A stretch of DNA of 32,276 nucleotides from positions 1 through 32,276 of the IMG/VR virus record IMGVR_UViG_3300035212_000444; one strand, 5' to 3'. Below the pieces are notes generated by a model. That model was not told the origin of the DNA. It did no database searches and saw nothing but the letters and a program-made list of their open reading frames with translations. This stretch comes from a virus. Of this stretch, positions 29,826 to 32,276 are shown in pieces. Numbering within the stretch: the first letter of the stretch is position 1; every line of letters starts with the position of its first letter. The position numbers and the translations under genes are program-made.

Positions 29826-31787
29826 TTAATCCGTTTCAACCAGCACCCAGTCGGCGGTTTCTGCGTTGTTCACCAATGCCCACGACGCTGTTTCTGCGTT
29901 GTTCACCAATGCCCACGACGCTGTTTCTGCATTGTTCACCAATGCCCACGACGCTGTTTCTGCATTGTTCACATTTTGCCAGTTTGCGGTCTGGCTGTCA
30001 TCAACCAATTTCCAATTTACCGCAACTATAGTCCCAACCCCTCCCGTGGCTTGCACGCCAGTCAAGGCAACGGTTCTGACCCCATTGCTTATTGTGCCTA
30101 TTGCCCCCGCCGCAGATACCCCCGTTATAGCAACCAGCTTTGTAAACTCAACTGCCCCAACTGCCCCGGAAGCGGCGACACCTGTAACGGCAACCAGTTT
30201 TGCAAACTCAACTACCCCAACTGCACCGGAAGCTGAATTGCCTGTAAGGGCGAGTGATGTGGCTGGGGCTACTGCCCCCAATAACCCAGAAGCTGATACC
30301 CCCGTTATAGCAACCAGCTTTGCAAACTCAACTGCCCCAACCGCGCCTGCTGCCGATACTCCAGTGAGGGCCACTGTCTGAACAACCCCTACATTACCTA
30401 CAAATCCGTTGGCAACGTCCCCATCTTCACCCTCTGAGGTGCTGGGAGCCATTGTCTCAACCGCACCAGAAGCGGATACGCCTATGAGCGCAATTGATGT
30501 AGCGCCCCTAGACACTGTGCCAACCGCACCAGAAGCAAAATTGCCTGTCAGAGCAACCGTTGTGCTGGGAGTTACTGTCCCCAACAAACCAGATGCAGAC
30601 ACCCCGGTAAGAGCCAGCGACCTCTCAGCAACCGTTACCGCTCCGACAGAACCCGATGCCGCCACACCTGTCAAAGCAAGAGCTGTCGCACCCCTGGAAA
30701 CCGTGCCAACCGACCCTGTAGCCAATACCCCAGTAAGGGCAATCGTTGTGCTGGGAGCTACTGTCCCAAGCAGTCCTGATGCTGCATTGCCCGTCAAGGC
30801 AAGCGATGTAGCGCCTCTGGAAACCGTCCCAACTGCACCAGAAGCCGACACCCCGGTCAATGCAATCGTTGTGCTGGGTGCTGCGGTTCCGACAAAACCA
30901 AAGGCTACATCACCATCCTCACCTTCGGAACTACTGGGAGCAACTATGCCCACTGCACCTGAAGCCAAAACCCCGGTAAGGGCAAGTGATGTTGCACCCC
31001 TGGAAATTGTGCCAACTGACCCCGTAGCGGATACACCTGTAAGCGCGATTGATTGACTTGGGGTAACCGTACCAACAGAACCAGAAGCCGATACGCCCGT
31101 CAAAGCAAATGATCTTGCTCCAACAGCAACTGTCCCGGCAGAACCTGATGCTGATACGCCTGTAAGCGCAATTGTCGTACTGGAGGTTACTGTTCCAACA
31201 ATACCTGTAGCCGATATGCCAGTGAGAGCGAGAGATGTGGCACCCCTGGAAACCGTGCCAACCGACCCTGTAGCCAATACCCCAGTAAGGGCAATCGTTG
31301 TGCTGGGAGCTACTGTACCGACCGACCCTGTAGCTGATACCCCGGTGAGCGCAACTATAGTTGCTTGAGTTGCGGTAACTGTGCCAACAGAACCTGTGGC
31401 TGATACCCCCGTCAGAGCAATTGTTGTGCTGGGAGCTACTGTTCCAACTGCGCCAGAAGCAGCCACGCCTGTCAAAGCAACCGCATGACTAGGTGCTACC
31501 GTTCCAACTGCGCCAGAAGCAGTTGCGCCCGTAAGATCGACGGAATGAGATGGCGTTGCTGTACCTACGCTACCTATCGCAGCATTGCCATCTTCTGCTG
31601 GGCTGTTTGTCTCTGTAACAGACCCAACACTACCTGTAGCCGATACCCCGGTTTTAGCAACCGATATGCTTGGCGTTGCTGTGCCTACCGCCCCGTTCGC
31701 GGCAACACCAGTTAAAGCAACCGTTACCGGCGATCCACCAGCAAGAGACGCAAACGGGACTTCGGCAAATGCGGCTATACCAAACAT
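29826..31787 (-). CDS. Repetitive beta-fibre virion protein (28 x ~20 residues) with C-terminal Trp repeats
   Basis: This 653-residue protein starts M-F-G-I-A-A-F-A-E-V-P-F-A-S-L. It then has about 28 tandem repeats of roughly 20 residues, typically A-L-T-G-V-S-A-S-G-A-V-G-T-V plus a short variable linker such as S-R-G-A-T-S or A-P-S-T-T. Three repeats replace the first strand with an acidic segment (E-D-G-D-V or E-D-G-N-A). The alternating hydrophobic and small residues suggest a beta-solenoid or trimeric beta-fibre. The C-terminus carries about four copies of an 11-residue unit (E-T-A-S-W-A-L-V-N-N-A). It is most likely a structural fibre or whisker of the virion. The ribosome site is weak. 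Confidence 0.75.
   Translation of the reverse strand: MFGIAAFAEVPFASLAGGSPVTVALTGVAANGAVGTATPSISVAKTGVSATGSVGSVTETNSPAEDGNAAIGSVGTATPSHSVDLTGATASGAVGTVAPSHAVALTGVAASGAVGTVAPSTTIALTGVSATGSVGTVTATQATIVALTGVSATGSVGTVAPSTTIALTGVLATGSVGTVSRGATSLALTGISATGIVGTVTSSTTIALTGVSASGSAGTVAVGARSFALTGVSASGSVGTVTPSQSIALTGVSATGSVGTISRGATSLALTGVLASGAVGIVAPSSSEGEDGDVAFGFVGTAAPSTTIALTGVSASGAVGTVSRGATSLALTGNAASGLLGTVAPSTTIALTGVLATGSVGTVSRGATALALTGVAASGSVGAVTVAERSLALTGVSASGLLGTVTPSTTVALTGNFASGAVGTVSRGATSIALIGVSASGAVETMAPSTSEGEDGDVANGFVGNVGVVQTVALTGVSAAGAVGAVEFAKLVAITGVSASGLLGAVAPATSLALTGNSASGAVGVVEFAKLVAVTGVAASGAVGAVEFTKLVAITGVSAAGAIGTISNGVRTVALTGVQATGGVGTIVAVNWKLVDDSQTANWQNVNNAETASWALVNNAETASWALVNNAETASWALVNNAETADWVLVETD
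29857..29972. repeat. 33-bp direct tandem repeats, three full copies and a partial
   Basis: Units at 29857-29889, 29890-29922 and 29923-29955 are near-identical, differing at one base (GCGTT/GCATT), and a partial unit lies at 29956-29972. They encode the 11-residue Trp repeat. Near-identity at the DNA level points to recent expansion. Confidence 0.9.
30020..31730. repeat. Degenerate ~60-bp tandem repeat tract coding the beta-fibre
   Basis: About 28 units of 54-66 bases encode the A-L-T-G-V-x-A-x-G-x-V-G-T-V repeats on the minus strand. Some blocks recur almost exactly, for example the segment at about 30699-30770 and the one at about 31248-31320, both with gaccctgtagccaatacccc. Confidence 0.85.
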
Positions 31788-31813
31788 GGCTTACGGCCTG
31801 CGCCGCCCCCGCA

Positions 31814-32260
31814 TTAAGTTGTGGCTAAGCGCAACAGAGCAGTCGAAGTCGTGTTGGAAGGCATCGTCAAGGTGAAAGTTCCCGCCGTGATTGTCTGTGA
31901 ACCAAACGTGTGAACACTAACCGCCTTGTTGCTTTGAGTGGAGTTGTAGATCAACACTGCATCAAACGCCGTGGTCAAAGTCACTGTGGTATAGGTGATT
32001 GAAGCCGAAGGCGTAACAAAACCCACACCTGCCGTAGCAGAAGAGTTGGTTGACGTTGGCGTAGTTGTAGTTGTTACCGCAACACCGCCTGCCGTATAAC
32101 CTGTACCAGACACTTCATTCGTAGCTGCGTAAGCCGTGGTAGAAGCATTAACAGTGGCTGACGTCAAATACAGTGCCGCTTTAAATGTATCCCCAGTTGG
32201 AGACGTCAAACTAGTGCGTGAAACAATAGTTGAAGCCCCAAACTGATGTTGGGCTGACAT
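31814..32260 (-). CDS. Small structural phage protein, beta-rich
   Basis: This 148-residue protein is rich in Thr, Ser and Ala and nearly all beta. It contains D-T-F-K-A-A-L-Y-L-T-S-A, then N-E-V-S-G-T-G-Y-T-A-G-G and F-D-A-V-L-I-Y-N-S-T near the middle, and ends in a G-T-F-T-L-T-M strand. I recognise the D-T-F-K-x-A-L-Y...E-V-x-G-T-G-Y-T-A-G-G pattern from a widespread but functionally unassigned group of phage structural proteins often coded near tail fibres. It lies 26 bases before the 28-repeat fibre gene. Its ATG is about 17 bases from the window edge, preceded by GGTGA. No signal peptide is seen. Confidence 0.7.
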   Translation of the reverse strand: MSAQHQFGASTIVSRTSLTSPTGDTFKAALYLTSATVNASTTAYAATNEVSGTGYTAGGVAVTTTTTPTSTNSSATAGVGFVTPSASITYTTVTLTTAFDAVLIYNSTQSNKAVSVHTFGSQTITAGTFTLTMPSNTTSTALLRLATT

Positions 32261-32276
32261 CAGTTCACCAAGGAAC

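Noticed and set aside
25818-31787. Diversity-generating retroelement acting on the fibre genes
   Set aside because: No reverse transcriptase, template repeat or A-biased variable region is seen; variation here would be repeat-based.
31485-31875. Cys/Arg-rich and Pro/Val-rich open frames on + strand at the fibre start
   Set aside because: They are antisense to the repeated beta-fibre gene and share its repeat period.

Overview
The window looks like a large internal piece of a tailed-phage genome (Caudoviricetes) with podovirus-like gene content. It is almost entirely coding, with no rRNA, tRNA, insertion sequence or CRISPR array and no gene-free stretch above 70 bases. The lysozyme, 3-TM holin and membrane-anchored lysis genes point to a Gram-negative host. 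The GC-rich sequence and the style of several small and virion proteins remind me of uncultured freshwater phages of Betaproteobacteria, but that host guess is inference only.

Region 1 (1-8692, + strand) is the replication and DNA-metabolism arm. In order it holds the C-terminus of a family A DNA polymerase (cut by the window edge), a small HExxH metallopeptidase, a Cys-rich small protein, a Cas4/RecB-like nuclease with a probable Fe-S cluster, an HNH protein, a 36-residue ORF, an SNF2-type helicase, a coiled-coil protein, a probable ssDNA-binding protein with an acidic tail, an HTH protein, a small unknown, a 964-residue primase-helicase and a last 62-residue protein. Most genes overlap or nearly touch, suggesting one early/middle operon.

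Region 2 (8658-32260, - strand) is the late arm, converging on region 1 with a 35-bp overlap. In transcription order it has a small structural protein, a 28-repeat fibre protein, two tail-fibre proteins with ATL/ATT-rich arrays, a small fibre-linked protein, a five-gene lysis cluster (three membrane proteins, 3-TM holin, GH24 lysozyme), a large tail protein, a jelly-roll-like protein, an Ala/Gly-rich virion protein, a GNAT-like small protein, a Gln-rich virion protein, a coiled-coil virion protein and a ~2175-residue polyvalent protein with a zincin motif and an LPD38-like C-terminus. The order from tail protein to giant protein parallels T7 genes 12 to 16, so the last set is inferred to be the ejected internal proteins.

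Terminase, portal, capsid and any phage RNA polymerase are not in the window and presumably lie outside it. The most notable points are a lysis-cluster gene whose only well-placed start is ATT, fibre genes that share and duplicate repeat modules, the giant multi-domain ejection-type protein, a Cys-type (P1 Lyz-like) catalytic triad in the lysozyme, and a Cas4-like nuclease in a phage replication operon.
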